From the NCBI GenBank assembly GCA_035703165.1, contig DASSYR010000103.1, positions 1-64,000 of the forward strand: DNA of 64,000 nucleotides, read 5' to 3'. The translations under genes and the position numbers were made by a program. How positions within the stretch are numbered: the stretch's first letter is position 1; every line of letters starts with the position of its first letter. Source of the stretch: AWTP1-9 sp035703165 (GTDB lineage Bacteria; Bacteroidota; Bacteroidia; Chitinophagales; Chitinophagaceae). This document shows positions 16,838-25,294 of this stretch, piece by piece. The notes under the pieces were generated by a model. The model saw only the letters and a list, made by a program, of their open reading frames with translations, did not search any database and was not told where the DNA came from.

Positions 16838-17107
16838 ATGGCAAAAGAATCAGTAAAAGCCAGACAAAGAAAAAGAGAACGCATGGTGAAACAGTACGCT
16901 GAAAAACGTGCTTCATTAAAAGCCGCTGGTGATTGGCGGGCTTTGGATGATTTACCAAAAAATTCCTCTAAGGTGAGGTTGAAGAATCGCTGCCTTCTCA
17001 GCGGTCGCCCTAAAGGATACATGCGTTTTTTTGGAATAAGCCGGGTGGCTTTTCGTGAGATGGCTTTAAGCGGAAAAATTCCGGGAGTAAAAAAGGCCAG
17101 TTGGTAA
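16838..17107 (+). CDS. rpsN: 30S ribosomal protein S14 (uS14), zinc-independent form
   Basis: 30S head protein. 89 aa and only one Cys, so it is the longer C-minus (zinc-free) type rather than the short CxxC/CxxC form. The signature RLKNRCLLSGRPKGYMRFFGISRVAFREMA and the C-terminal KKASW are typical. Confidence 0.97.
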   Translation: MAKESVKARQRKRERMVKQYAEKRASLKAAGDWRALDDLPKNSSKVRLKNRCLLSGRPKGYMRFFGISRVAFREMALSGKIPGVKKASW

Positions 17108-17173
17108 AAAAATATCGCTTGCTGGTATCAGCAATGTGGAAACAAAATTTTGAACTGAATAATTTGAAATAAC

Positions 17174-17572
17174 ATGGTAACGGATGCAATAGCAGATTTC
17201 CTTACAAGAATTCGTAATGCACAAATGGCAGGTCACCGGATTGTGGAGATCCCAGCTTCTAATTTAAAAAAGAGGTTAACTGAAATCTTATACGATCAGG
17301 GATATATTTTGAAGTATAAATTTGAGGATGATAGCAAGCAAGGTATCATTAAGATCGCTTTAAAGTATGATCCTCAAACAAAGGAACCAGCTATCAAAGA
17401 ATTAGAAAGAATCAGTCGCCCCGGTTTGCGTCAATACGCAAAACCCGATGAATTTAAGCGTGTAAAAAATGGGTTGGGCGTAGCTATCTTAAGTACCTCC
17501 AAGGGTGTGATGACAGATAAGCAAGCTAAAGCCCAAAACGTAGGCGGAGAAGTTCTTTGTTATGTATATTAA
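17174..17572 (+). CDS. rpsH: 30S ribosomal protein S8 (uS8)
   Basis: 16S-binding assembly protein; in E. coli it represses the spc operon through the L5 region. 132 aa, with TDAIADFLTRIRNAQMAGH at the N-terminus and the C-terminal signature GVAILSTSKGVMTDKQAKAQNVGGEVLCYVY. A 137-bp A/T-rich gap follows. Confidence 0.98.
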   Translation: MVTDAIADFLTRIRNAQMAGHRIVEIPASNLKKRLTEILYDQGYILKYKFEDDSKQGIIKIALKYDPQTKEPAIKELERISRPGLRQYAKPDEFKRVKNGLGVAILSTSKGVMTDKQAKAQNVGGEVLCYVY

Positions 17573-17709
17573 TGGTTAATGCCGTTTGAAAATTATTTGA
17601 AAATATTTTCGAAGTGGTATTTAAAAATAGAATGATAATTAAGCTCTCTATACGGGGCTGAACACATTCAAAAATTACATCTTAATTTTTTAATTTTTTA
17701 AAATTTGTT

Positions 17710-18264
17710 ATGAGTCGTATAGGAAAAAAATCAATTGTTGTTCCACAGGGTGTTACTGTAACTGTCGGGAAAGATAATACAGTATCTGTTAAAGGTCCTA
17801 AAGGAGAATTAAAAGAGACAATTGACAGAGATATTGCTGTAGAAATAAAAGACGGAGAAATTAAATTTTTTCGTCCCACGGATCAGATTCGTCATCGTGC
17901 CATGCATGGATTGTATCGTGCCTTGGTTGCTAATATGGTAAAAGGAGTTACTGAAGGATATAAAAAAAATTTGGAATTAGTAGGGGTGGGTTTTAAAGCT
18001 TCTAACCAGGGTAACTTGTTGGATTTATCATTAGGCTTTTCTCACAATATTGTTGTGGAAGTTCCAAAGGAATTAAAAGTAACAACTGCGCAGGAAAAAG
18101 GTCAAAATCCTACAATTACGTTAGAAGGTATTGATAAGCAATTGTTAGGTCAGGTAGCCGCTAAATTGCGTAGTTTACGTAAGCCTGAACCTTACAAAGG
18201 AAAAGGGGTTAAATATGTAGGCGAAGTGTTACGTCGTAAAGCAGGTAAGGCTGCCGGTAAATAA
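17710..18264 (+). CDS. rplF: 50S ribosomal protein L6 (uL6)
   Basis: Large-subunit protein near the factor-binding site. 184 aa, two similar halves as usual. Start MSRIGKKSIVVPQGVTV; the C-terminal signature KLRSLRKPEPYKGKGVKYVGEVLRRKAGK is complete. Confidence 0.98.
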   Translation: MSRIGKKSIVVPQGVTVTVGKDNTVSVKGPKGELKETIDRDIAVEIKDGEIKFFRPTDQIRHRAMHGLYRALVANMVKGVTEGYKKNLELVGVGFKASNQGNLLDLSLGFSHNIVVEVPKELKVTTAQEKGQNPTITLEGIDKQLLGQVAAKLRSLRKPEPYKGKGVKYVGEVLRRKAGKAAGK

Positions 18265-18279
18265 TTAAGTCCCCTTATA

Positions 18280-18350
18280 CCCCAGGAGGGGAATAGGAAA
18301 AAAGGAAGACAAAATTTTTATAAATAAATTAATACTCTCCCTTTAGGGAG
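18280..18350 (+). other. Two short hairpins between rplF and rplR
   Basis: CCCC-AGGA-GGGG at 18280-18291 and CTCCC-TTTA-GGGAG at 18337-18350 lie in a 102-bp gap. Both are small and G/C-rich against an A/T-rich surround; neither has a good T tract. Confidence 0.4.
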
Positions 18351-18366
18351 TTGGAGGGTAAAACAA

Positions 18367-18720
18367 ATGGCTACTAAATTAGAAAGAAGACAAAAGATTC
18401 GTTACGGTATTCGTAAGAAGGTTTCCGGCACTGCACAAAAGCCGCGTTTGTCTGTTTTTAGAAGTAATGCAGAAATTTATGTTCAGCTAATTGATGATCT
18501 GAATAGCGTAACATTAGCTTCAGCTTCTTCCAGAGATAAAGACATAGTTGCACAAAAAGCTACCAAATTGGAAAAAAGCAAAATGGTAGGCGAGGCAATT
18601 GCCCGTAAAGCAAAAGAGCTGGGGTTAACAACAGTTGTATTCGATCGTGGCGGTAATTTATATCATGGACGTGTAAAAAGTGTAGCAGAAGGTGCGAGAG
18701 AGGGGGGATTGATTTTTTAA
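18367..18720 (+). CDS. rplR: 50S ribosomal protein L18 (uL18)
   Basis: 5S rRNA-binding protein. 117 aa. Motifs: RYGIRKKVSGTAQKPRLSVFRSNAEIYVQLIDD and the C-terminal FDRGGNLYHGRVKSVAEGAREGGL. It precedes rpsE by 28 bp. Confidence 0.98.
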   Translation: MATKLERRQKIRYGIRKKVSGTAQKPRLSVFRSNAEIYVQLIDDLNSVTLASASSRDKDIVAQKATKLEKSKMVGEAIARKAKELGLTTVVFDRGGNLYHGRVKSVAEGAREGGLIF

Positions 18721-18748
18721 TTTTAAAATTTTAATTCAAATTAAATAA

Positions 18749-19267
18749 ATGACAAAAGTAACTTTAAAAAGAGTTAAGCCTGGTGAGTTGGAGTTGAAAG
18801 AAAAAGTAGTGGCTATTAACCGTGTTGTAAAAACTACCAAAGGTGGTCGTGCTTTTAGTTTTTCTGCATTAGTTGTGGTAGGCAATGGAGGAGGTGTGGT
18901 AGGACATGGTTTGGGAAAAGCGAAAGAAGTGCAGGAGGCCATTACAAAAGGAATTGAAGATGCCAAAAAGAATTTAATTAAGGTTCCGGTTATGCATGGA
19001 ACAATTCCTCATGATCAATTAGCCAAAGAAGGAGCTGCAAAGGTTTTAATTAAGCCCGCCGCGCATGGTACTGGTGTAATTGCCGGAGGTAGTATGCGTG
19101 CTGTTTTGGAAAGCGCTGGTGTAACCGACGTGTTGGCAAAATCGTTGGGCTCTGCTAATCCGCATAACGTAGTAAAAGCAACTTTTAAGGCGCTATCTAT
19201 GTTACGTGAGCCAATTAATGTTGCCCGGAATCGTAACCTTGGTTTAAAAAAAGTATTTAACGGATAA
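18749..19267 (+). CDS. rpsE: 30S ribosomal protein S5 (uS5)
   Basis: 30S protein at the mRNA entry, involved in decoding fidelity. 172 aa. The double-stranded RNA-binding-like N-terminal domain carries GGRAFSFSALVVVGNGGGVVGHGLGKAKEV; the C-terminal domain carries GTGVIAGGSMRAVLESAGVTDVLAKSLGS. The start at 18749 (MTKVTLKRVKPGELELKE) is the first ATG. Confidence 0.98.
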   Translation: MTKVTLKRVKPGELELKEKVVAINRVVKTTKGGRAFSFSALVVVGNGGGVVGHGLGKAKEVQEAITKGIEDAKKNLIKVPVMHGTIPHDQLAKEGAAKVLIKPAAHGTGVIAGGSMRAVLESAGVTDVLAKSLGSANPHNVVKATFKALSMLREPINVARNRNLGLKKVFNG

Positions 19268-19335
19268 CTCCGGTTCACAATAATAGGTTGCCGGTGTGGT
19301 TTTCCGGTAATAAATAACAGGTAAATCCGAAAAAA

Positions 19336-19521
19336 ATGAGTATGAAAAAGATTAAGATAACACAAATAAAAAGTGCTATTGATAGGCCTGAACGTCAAAA
19401 ACTTACTTTAAAAGCATTAGGTTTAAATAAGCTGAATGCTTGTAAAGAGGTAGAAGCTACTCCACAAATTATGGGGATGGTTCAGAAGGTGAATCACCTG
19501 ATAAAAGTTGAAGAAGCTTAA
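19336..19521 (+). CDS. rpmD: 50S ribosomal protein L30 (uL30)
   Basis: Small large-subunit protein, 61 aa (59 if the second ATG at 19342 is used). Family pattern: KITQIKSAIDRPERQKLTLKALGLNKLN and MVQKVNHLIKVEE. Followed by a 115-bp gap whose ends (TTTTACTT at 19553 and AAGTAAAA at 19619) could pair over a long loop. Confidence 0.96.
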   Translation: MSMKKIKITQIKSAIDRPERQKLTLKALGLNKLNACKEVEATPQIMGMVQKVNHLIKVEEA

Positions 19522-19636
19522 ATTATGTAAAAGAATGATGTAAAGGGTATGTTTTTACTTTATGCAATGCCCAACATCAAACATTAAAAGCGAGCCTCAA
19601 AATAATATTCGGGGCGTTAAGTAAAAATCAAAAAAG

Positions 19637-20086
19637 ATGAAGTTACACAATCTCAAACCTGCTAAAGGATCTGTTCAAAAAGAAAAACGTCTTGGACGAG
19701 GTGAAGCTTCCGGTAAAGGAGGCACTTCCACAAAAGGAAATAAAGGTCATCAAAGCCGCAGTGGGTTTAAAAATAAAAGAGCACACGAAGGTGGACAAAT
19801 GCCTATTCAACGTCGTATTCCCAAGCGTGGATTTAAGAACTTTGGACGTGTTGAATTTAAGGTTTTTAACTTGGGCCAGATAGAGCAATTGGTTGCCAAG
19901 TACAATATGCAGGAATTTTCAATGGAATCACTTTACGTTAATGGTTTGGTAAACAGAACGGATTTGGTTAAAATATTGGGCAACGGAGACTTAAAAACCA
20001 AGTTAAATTTTAAAGTGAATGCAGTGAGTGCTAAGGCAAAAACAGCTATTGAAGCTGCCGGAGGATCAGTTGAAATACTAAAGTAA
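19637..20086 (+). CDS. rplO: 50S ribosomal protein L15 (uL15)
   Basis: Late-assembling large-subunit protein. 149 aa. The Gly/Lys-rich N-terminal arm (KRLGRGEASGKGGTSTKGNKGHQSRSG) and the conserved PIQRRIPKRGFKNFGRVEF are typical. A strong terminator-like hairpin lies 19 bp after its stop, before secY. Confidence 0.98.
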   Translation: MKLHNLKPAKGSVQKEKRLGRGEASGKGGTSTKGNKGHQSRSGFKNKRAHEGGQMPIQRRIPKRGFKNFGRVEFKVFNLGQIEQLVAKYNMQEFSMESLYVNGLVNRTDLVKILGNGDLKTKLNFKVNAVSAKAKTAIEAAGGSVEILK

Positions 20087-20104
20087 TTTTCAGTAACTTG
20101 CAAC

Positions 20105-20130
20105 AACGCATTTTTAAATGCGTTTTTTTG
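20105..20130 (+). terminator. Terminator or attenuator between rplO and secY
   Basis: AACGCATTT (20105-20113) pairs perfectly with AAATGCGTT (20116-20124); in practice this is an 8-bp stem with a TTTA loop, followed by a run of T ending in G at 20130. It has the full form of a rho-independent terminator but lies only 33 bp before the secY start. No promoter of the TAnnTTTG type is visible between them. Partial termination would lower SecY relative to ribosomal proteins. Confidence 0.75.
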
Positions 20131-20163
20131 TTTACGCAAGACTTCTAAAAACAATAAAAACCC

Positions 20164-21498
20164 GTGAAGAAGCTAATACAGACTCTTAAAAATATTTGGA
20201 GCATTGAGGATTTAAGAGGTAAGATCTTAACCACTTTGTTACTATTGTTAATTTACCGGGTAGGTACGCACATCGTATTACCTGGTATTGATGCCAATAA
20301 ATTGGGAGAATTAAGTAAAAATACTTCCGGTGGCATCTTAAGTATCTTCGATTCATTTGCCGGTGGGGCTTTTTCCAGTGCTTCTATATTAGCATTGGGC
20401 ATCATGCCTTATATTTCTGCTTCCATCTTTATGCAATTGATGACTATCCTGGTTCCACAAATGCAAAAGATTCAAAAAGAAGGCGAAACAGGAAGGAAGA
20501 AAATTAATCAATGGACACGCTACTTAACTACTATCGTAACGGCATTTCAGGCCGGCGCATATGTTACTTACATTAACAATATTGCAGGCTCTGCAATCAT
20601 TCCGTCTTATGAGCCTTATTTTTGGCTCTCTACCGTAATCTTGTTAACTGCGGGTACTTTATTTGTAATGTGGCTTGGTGAAAAAATAACTGATAAGGGT
20701 TTAGGTAACGGTACATCTATTATCATTATGATTGGTATTCTTGCCCGCTTACCTCAATCTTTGGCACAGGAATTTGCGGCAAGACAACAAGCTGGTGGTG
20801 GTGGATTATTAATCTTCCTTATTGAAATTGCAGCGTTGATAGGTATCATTATGGGATTGATTGTTCTTGTGCAAGGCGTTCGTAAAATTGCAGTTAATTA
20901 TGCCAAGCAAATTGTAGGTAATAAACAGTTTGGCGGAGCCCGTCAATTTTTGCCAATAAAAGTTAACAGCGCAGGTGTAATGCCAATCATTTTTGCACAG
21001 GCTATTATGTTTTTGCCTACATTATTGTCTGGTTTTGAAACAACTCAGGGGATTGCAAAGATTTTTAATGACCATGGTAATTTGTGGTACATGATCATTT
21101 ATTCTATATTGGTAATTGGCTTTACGTTTTTATACACGGCACTCATATTTAACCCTAAACAGATTGCTGATGATATGAAGCGTAATAATGGATTCATTCC
21201 AGGAGTAAAACCAGGGCAACCTACTGCTGATTATATTGGTGCTATTATGGATAAGGTTACGTTACCGGGAGCTATTTTCCTGGCTATTGTAGGAATTATG
21301 CCGGGTATTGCCAGTAATCTTACTGTACAGCAACAATTTTCTACTTTCTTTGGAGGAACTTCATTATTAATTATGGTAGGTGTAATTTTAGATACATTAC
21401 AACAGATAGAAACCCAATTATTAATGCGTCAGTATGATGGGTTAATGAAAAGTGGGCGTGTACAAGGAAGGCAGGCTACCACAACAACTGCTATGTAA
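20164..21498 (+). CDS. secY: Protein translocase subunit SecY
   Basis: Channel subunit of the SecYEG translocon in the inner membrane. 444 aa, from a GTG start at 20164 (GTG AAG AAG CTA), with no better ATG nearby. Ten hydrophobic segments are visible. Signatures include the plug region (GILSIFDSFAGGAFSSASILALGIMPYISASIFMQL), GERITDKG-like GEKITDKGLGNGTSIIIMIGI, and GFIPGVKPGQPTADYI. It works with YidC (encoded at 36137) in membrane insertion. A terminator-like hairpin precedes it and another follows. Confidence 0.98.
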   Translation: MKKLIQTLKNIWSIEDLRGKILTTLLLLLIYRVGTHIVLPGIDANKLGELSKNTSGGILSIFDSFAGGAFSSASILALGIMPYISASIFMQLMTILVPQMQKIQKEGETGRKKINQWTRYLTTIVTAFQAGAYVTYINNIAGSAIIPSYEPYFWLSTVILLTAGTLFVMWLGEKITDKGLGNGTSIIIMIGILARLPQSLAQEFAARQQAGGGGLLIFLIEIAALIGIIMGLIVLVQGVRKIAVNYAKQIVGNKQFGGARQFLPIKVNSAGVMPIIFAQAIMFLPTLLSGFETTQGIAKIFNDHGNLWYMIIYSILVIGFTFLYTALIFNPKQIADDMKRNNGFIPGVKPGQPTADYIGAIMDKVTLPGAIFLAIVGIMPGIASNLTVQQQFSTFFGGTSLLIMVGVILDTLQQIETQLLMRQYDGLMKSGRVQGRQATTTTAM

Positions 21499-21524
21499 TT
21501 TTAGTAAATCTATTTAATCAATAT

Positions 21525-21553
21525 AACCCTGTTGACACTGTCATCAGGGTTTT
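21525..21553 (+). terminator. Hairpin between secY and map
   Basis: AACCCTG (21525-21531) pairs with CAGGGTT (21545-21551), and TGA/TCA pairs can extend inside the loop. Only two further T residues follow the stem, so termination would be partial. map starts 20 bp later. Confidence 0.55.
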
Positions 21554-21572
21554 GTAATAAATAATAAAGGCA

Positions 21573-22376
21573 ATGGTTTATCATAAAACAAATGCGGAAA
21601 TAGAATTGATGCGAGAGAGTGCATTACTGGTAGGTAAAGCTATTACCGAGGTGGCTAAAGCTATTAAGTCGGGGGTGACAACGAGACAACTGGATTTGAT
21701 TGCCGAAAAATTTATTTTGGAAAATAAGGCAGTACCTTCTTTTAAAAACTACAAAGGATATCCTTTTGCAACTTGCATATCCGTGAACGATGCAGTTGTA
21801 CATGGTTTCCCAAACGATAAACCTTTACAGGAGGGCGACGTTATTAGCGTAGATGTGGGAGTTTACAAAAATGGGTTTCATGGGGATAGCGCTTATACCT
21901 TTGCGCTCGGTAATCCGGGGGAAGAAGTATTGAGATTAATGAAGATAACCAAAGAGTCTTTATACAAAGGAATTGAAAAGGCAGTGGAAGGAAACAGGGT
22001 TGGAGATATATCTTTCGCCGTACAAGAACATGCTGAAAAGAAACATGGATACGGAGTTGTTCGTGAGTTAGTAGGTCATGGCTTGGGAAGAAAGTTGCAC
22101 GAAGATCCGCAAGTGCCTAACTATGGTAAACGTGGCAGCGGACCAAAATTGAAAGACGGAGTAACAATTGCTATTGAGCCAATGATTAATTTAGGCATAA
22201 AAGAAGTTGTGTATGATGATGATGGGTGGACAGTTAGAACCAAGGACAAAAAAGTTTCTGCTCATTATGAACATACAATTTGTATAAGAAAAAATAAAGC
22301 AGAAATCCTATCTTCATTTGAGGAAATAGAAAAAGCAGAAAAAGAAAATGTTGCTTTAAATAGTTCCTACTATTAA
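21573..22376 (+). CDS. map: Type I methionine aminopeptidase
   Basis: Removes the initiator Met from nascent proteins in the cytoplasm. 267 aa. The five-ligand dinuclear metal site is complete: Asp in ISVDVG and in HGDSA, His in VGHGLGRKLHE, Glu in IAIEPMIN and in SAHYEHTICI; the substrate His is in AVVHGFP. Its usual place after secY is kept, but infA and the alpha operon do not follow. The stop codon overlaps the next start by one base (TAATG). Confidence 0.97.
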   Translation: MVYHKTNAEIELMRESALLVGKAITEVAKAIKSGVTTRQLDLIAEKFILENKAVPSFKNYKGYPFATCISVNDAVVHGFPNDKPLQEGDVISVDVGVYKNGFHGDSAYTFALGNPGEEVLRLMKITKESLYKGIEKAVEGNRVGDISFAVQEHAEKKHGYGVVRELVGHGLGRKLHEDPQVPNYGKRGSGPKLKDGVTIAIEPMINLGIKEVVYDDDGWTVRTKDKKVSAHYEHTICIRKNKAEILSSFEEIEKAEKENVALNSSYY

Positions 22377-23668
22377 TGACATCAAACCGCCATTCATTTT
22401 TAATTACTGCACGGATTTATTACATCCTGCTTTTTTTTATTGCTGGCATATTTTCTGTAATTGTTTATAATAACTGGCAGTTTAAAAAGAAATATTTCTC
22501 TGTTGATTTAAGAAACCGCATTGTTGGCGCAAGGGTACTGGAGCATAGACACGGTGTTTCTCCTTATGGATATAAATGGAAAAAAGAAGACGGGGAAATG
22601 TATCTTGATATTATTGATTCACCTCAAACTCCTGTTAATCGCAATACCGTTACGCCATTTTTTTTGCAACTGCTGCTTCCTTTTGCGGATAATAAATTTC
22701 AGTCAATAGCTGAAGCATGGTATTGGATTGAAATAATATCGCTGCTGTTGGCAACTGTTTTTATGGTTTGGCTGAGTAAAGGTTTTATTAATAAAATATG
22801 GGTGGCGACAATTGGTTTTATATTTATTGGCTGCTCTACCGGATTTAAAATGCACAATATAAATGGGCAGGCTTATATTTTTTTTGCTGTTTTAATGCTG
22901 CTGCTTTACCTGCTTTTTACGAAAGATAAAAATATACTTCGTGAAGCTTTAAGTGGTTTAATTTTAAGTATTTTAATTTTAACCCGACCAATAACAGTTG
23001 TTTTTTTGCTGCCTTATTTAATCCGGAAAAAATGGATGACAATAGTAGCAGTCACTTGCTGCTTTGCCGTTTATTTTATTTTATTAAGCACCCGGCATTT
23101 TTTGTGGTTGTGGCCCGATTATTTAAATGCAATGAATTACTGGAGTAAAGATTATTTTAATCCTACAGTGTTGAAAGAGTATGGGCAAATTTATCCTTTA
23201 AGTACTATCGAAGGCTCTACAGCAATAGAGCAATCTTTGATATGGCATGTCAGTGAAGACTCGGCCTTGCGGGGAATGGTGCATAGAATTTTTCATGTAA
23301 AACTATACACAGCACAATTAGTAACAGCTTCGGTTATTTTAGTTGGTTACTTTTTGTTTATGTTTAGAAAAAAAATTGCCCGTGCAGGTATTGAACAACT
23401 TTTTATTGTTTGTTTTATTGCTTATTTGTTACTTGAAATTTGCTTACCTGCCGTACGTAATTCATACAATTATGTGCAATGGCTGTTTCCATTGATAGTA
23501 ATTTTTTCAAACCGGAGATTTTCATTGCCTGTTTACGGTTTAATGATATTGGCAGGCTGGCTGGCATTGGGCTTCCTGAAATTTCTTCCGTTTGACCTTA
23601 CATTGGCAGAGCTTATCTTTACAGCCATTTGTTTCCATTACATCAAATCAATATCACCTATTGCGTAA
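22376..23668 (+). CDS. Polytopic membrane protein, GT87/DUF2029-like
   Basis: Integral membrane protein of 430 aa with about ten hydrophobic segments. Layout and composition resemble glycosyltransferase family 87 (DUF2029) proteins, which use polyprenyl-linked sugars on the outer face of the inner membrane. The loop after the first segment (about residues 42-95) is polar, as in those enzymes (contains SPYGYKWKKEDGEMYLDI). The start at 22376 overlaps the map stop by one base, which suggests coupling, and the end overlaps the next gene by 8 bp. Family assignment is by appearance only. Confidence 0.6.
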   Translation: MTSNRHSFLITARIYYILLFFIAGIFSVIVYNNWQFKKKYFSVDLRNRIVGARVLEHRHGVSPYGYKWKKEDGEMYLDIIDSPQTPVNRNTVTPFFLQLLLPFADNKFQSIAEAWYWIEIISLLLATVFMVWLSKGFINKIWVATIGFIFIGCSTGFKMHNINGQAYIFFAVLMLLLYLLFTKDKNILREALSGLILSILILTRPITVVFLLPYLIRKKWMTIVAVTCCFAVYFILLSTRHFLWLWPDYLNAMNYWSKDYFNPTVLKEYGQIYPLSTIEGSTAIEQSLIWHVSEDSALRGMVHRIFHVKLYTAQLVTASVILVGYFLFMFRKKIARAGIEQLFIVCFIAYLLLEICLPAVRNSYNYVQWLFPLIVIFSNRRFSLPVYGLMILAGWLALGFLKFLPFDLTLAELIFTAICFHYIKSISPIA

Positions 23669-25229
23669 AGCTATTATTATAGGGGCGGGGCCGGCGGGAC
23701 TAACAGCAGCGTATGAGTTGCTGAAACGTACCGATATTAAACCTATAATTCTAGAACAATCCGAATATGCTGGCGGACTTGCCAAAACCGTTATTTATAA
23801 AGGCAACCGAATTGATATTGGTGGTCATCGCTTTTTTTCGAAATCTGACCGGGTAATTGAATGGTGGTTGAATATTCTGCCTATTGAAAAAAAAGCTGCT
23901 GGTATATCGCTGGATATTGCTTACCAGAACAAAAAACATCATGTACCAGATGAAATGGTGAAGCAACATAACGAAAATGGTGATAAAGTAATGTTGGTGA
24001 GAAATCGCTTGTCAAGAATTTATTTTAAAAAAAAGTTTTTCCCCTATCCAATCAAATTATCGTTTCAAACTTTAAAAAAGTTGGGTTTATGGAATACCCT
24101 AAAGATTGGATTTTCCTATTTTATCGCAAGGATTTCCCCGGTAAAACCAGAATTAAGTTTAGAAGATTTTTTTATCAATCGCTTTGGTAAGGAATTATAC
24201 CATACCTTTTTTAAGGATTATACAGAAAAGGTGTGGGGAGTAGGTTGTAAAGAAATTTCAGCCGAATGGGGTAAACAACGCATTAAAGGGTTGACGATAA
24301 GTAAAGCAATTGCCCATGCTGTAAAAAATATTTTTCAGAATAAAAGAGACATTCGTCAAAAAGATATAGAAACCAGTATGATTGAGCAATTTCTGTATCC
24401 CAAGTACGGATCAGGGCAAATGTGGGAAGAAGTAGCAAACAGTGTAATAGCTATGGGAGGTGAAATTTATTATAACCAAAAAGTAGTGCAGGTTAACATT
24501 GCTGATAAAATAATTTCAAGTGTTGTATCAGAAGATATGTACACGGGTAAACAGAGTAAATGGGACGCAGCCTATTTTTTTTCCACTATGCCTGTCAAAG
24601 ACTTTATTAATTGTGTGAATGGTGATAAGGTTGGCGATGAAATTAAATTGGTAAATGAAGGTTTGTTGTATAGGGATTTTGTTACAATAGGCTTATTGGT
24701 AAACCAATTGAGGATAAAAGATATTTCAGATGGTGGGATAATTAAAGACAATTGGATGTATATACAAGAAAAGGAGGTAAAATTAGGCCGGGTGCAATTT
24801 TTTAGTAACTGGAGCCCTTATATGGTTAATGATTCGAGCAAGGTTTGGCTGGGCCTGGAGTATTTTTGTAATGTGGGGGATGATTTATGGAGCAAGTCGG
24901 ATGAAGAATTTATTCATTTTGCTATTGATGAACTTAGTTTAATCGGCATCATTGATAAATCAGAAGTTATTGATAGCACCATAGTAAGAGAGCAAAAGGC
25001 ATATCCTTCTTATTATGGTTCTTACAATAAATTTGATGTTTTAAAAAAGTATCTAAATCAGTTTAATAACCTTTATCCTATTGGTCGTAACGGTATGCAC
25101 AAGTATAACAATTCTGACCACAGCATGTTAACAGCTATGACCGCTGTGGATAATATAATAAATGGCATAACCGGGAAAGAAAATATTTGGCAAATAAACG
25201 CTGATGATGCTTATCATGAAGAAAAGTAA
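23661..25229 (+). CDS. FAD-dependent amine-oxidase/UDP-galactopyranose mutase-like protein
   Basis: 522 aa flavoprotein. The N-terminal Rossmann motif (KAIIIGAGPAGLTAAYELL) is followed by an acidic ribose-binding residue (IILEQS) and GGLAKTVIYKGNRIDIGGHRFFSKSD, the pattern of NAD(P)/FAD-dependent protoporphyrinogen-oxidase-like and UDP-galactopyranose-mutase-like proteins. The start is TTG at 23661, overlapping the previous stop by 8 bp and placing the Gly motif at residue 8; no ATG lies near. An upstream TTG at 23592 would add 23 residues that read as the tail of the other frame. Such genes often accompany glycosyltransferases, as here. The exact substrate is unknown. Confidence 0.75.
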   Translation: MRKAIIIGAGPAGLTAAYELLKRTDIKPIILEQSEYAGGLAKTVIYKGNRIDIGGHRFFSKSDRVIEWWLNILPIEKKAAGISLDIAYQNKKHHVPDEMVKQHNENGDKVMLVRNRLSRIYFKKKFFPYPIKLSFQTLKKLGLWNTLKIGFSYFIARISPVKPELSLEDFFINRFGKELYHTFFKDYTEKVWGVGCKEISAEWGKQRIKGLTISKAIAHAVKNIFQNKRDIRQKDIETSMIEQFLYPKYGSGQMWEEVANSVIAMGGEIYYNQKVVQVNIADKIISSVVSEDMYTGKQSKWDAAYFFSTMPVKDFINCVNGDKVGDEIKLVNEGLLYRDFVTIGLLVNQLRIKDISDGGIIKDNWMYIQEKEVKLGRVQFFSNWSPYMVNDSSKVWLGLEYFCNVGDDLWSKSDEEFIHFAIDELSLIGIIDKSEVIDSTIVREQKAYPSYYGSYNKFDVLKKYLNQFNNLYPIGRNGMHKYNNSDHSMLTAMTAVDNIINGITGKENIWQINADDAYHEEK

Positions 25230-25294
25230 TTCGCATAAATTGTTTTTCAGTCTTGTTTGGATGAGATTAAATTGCCATTATAAATTTTAATACG

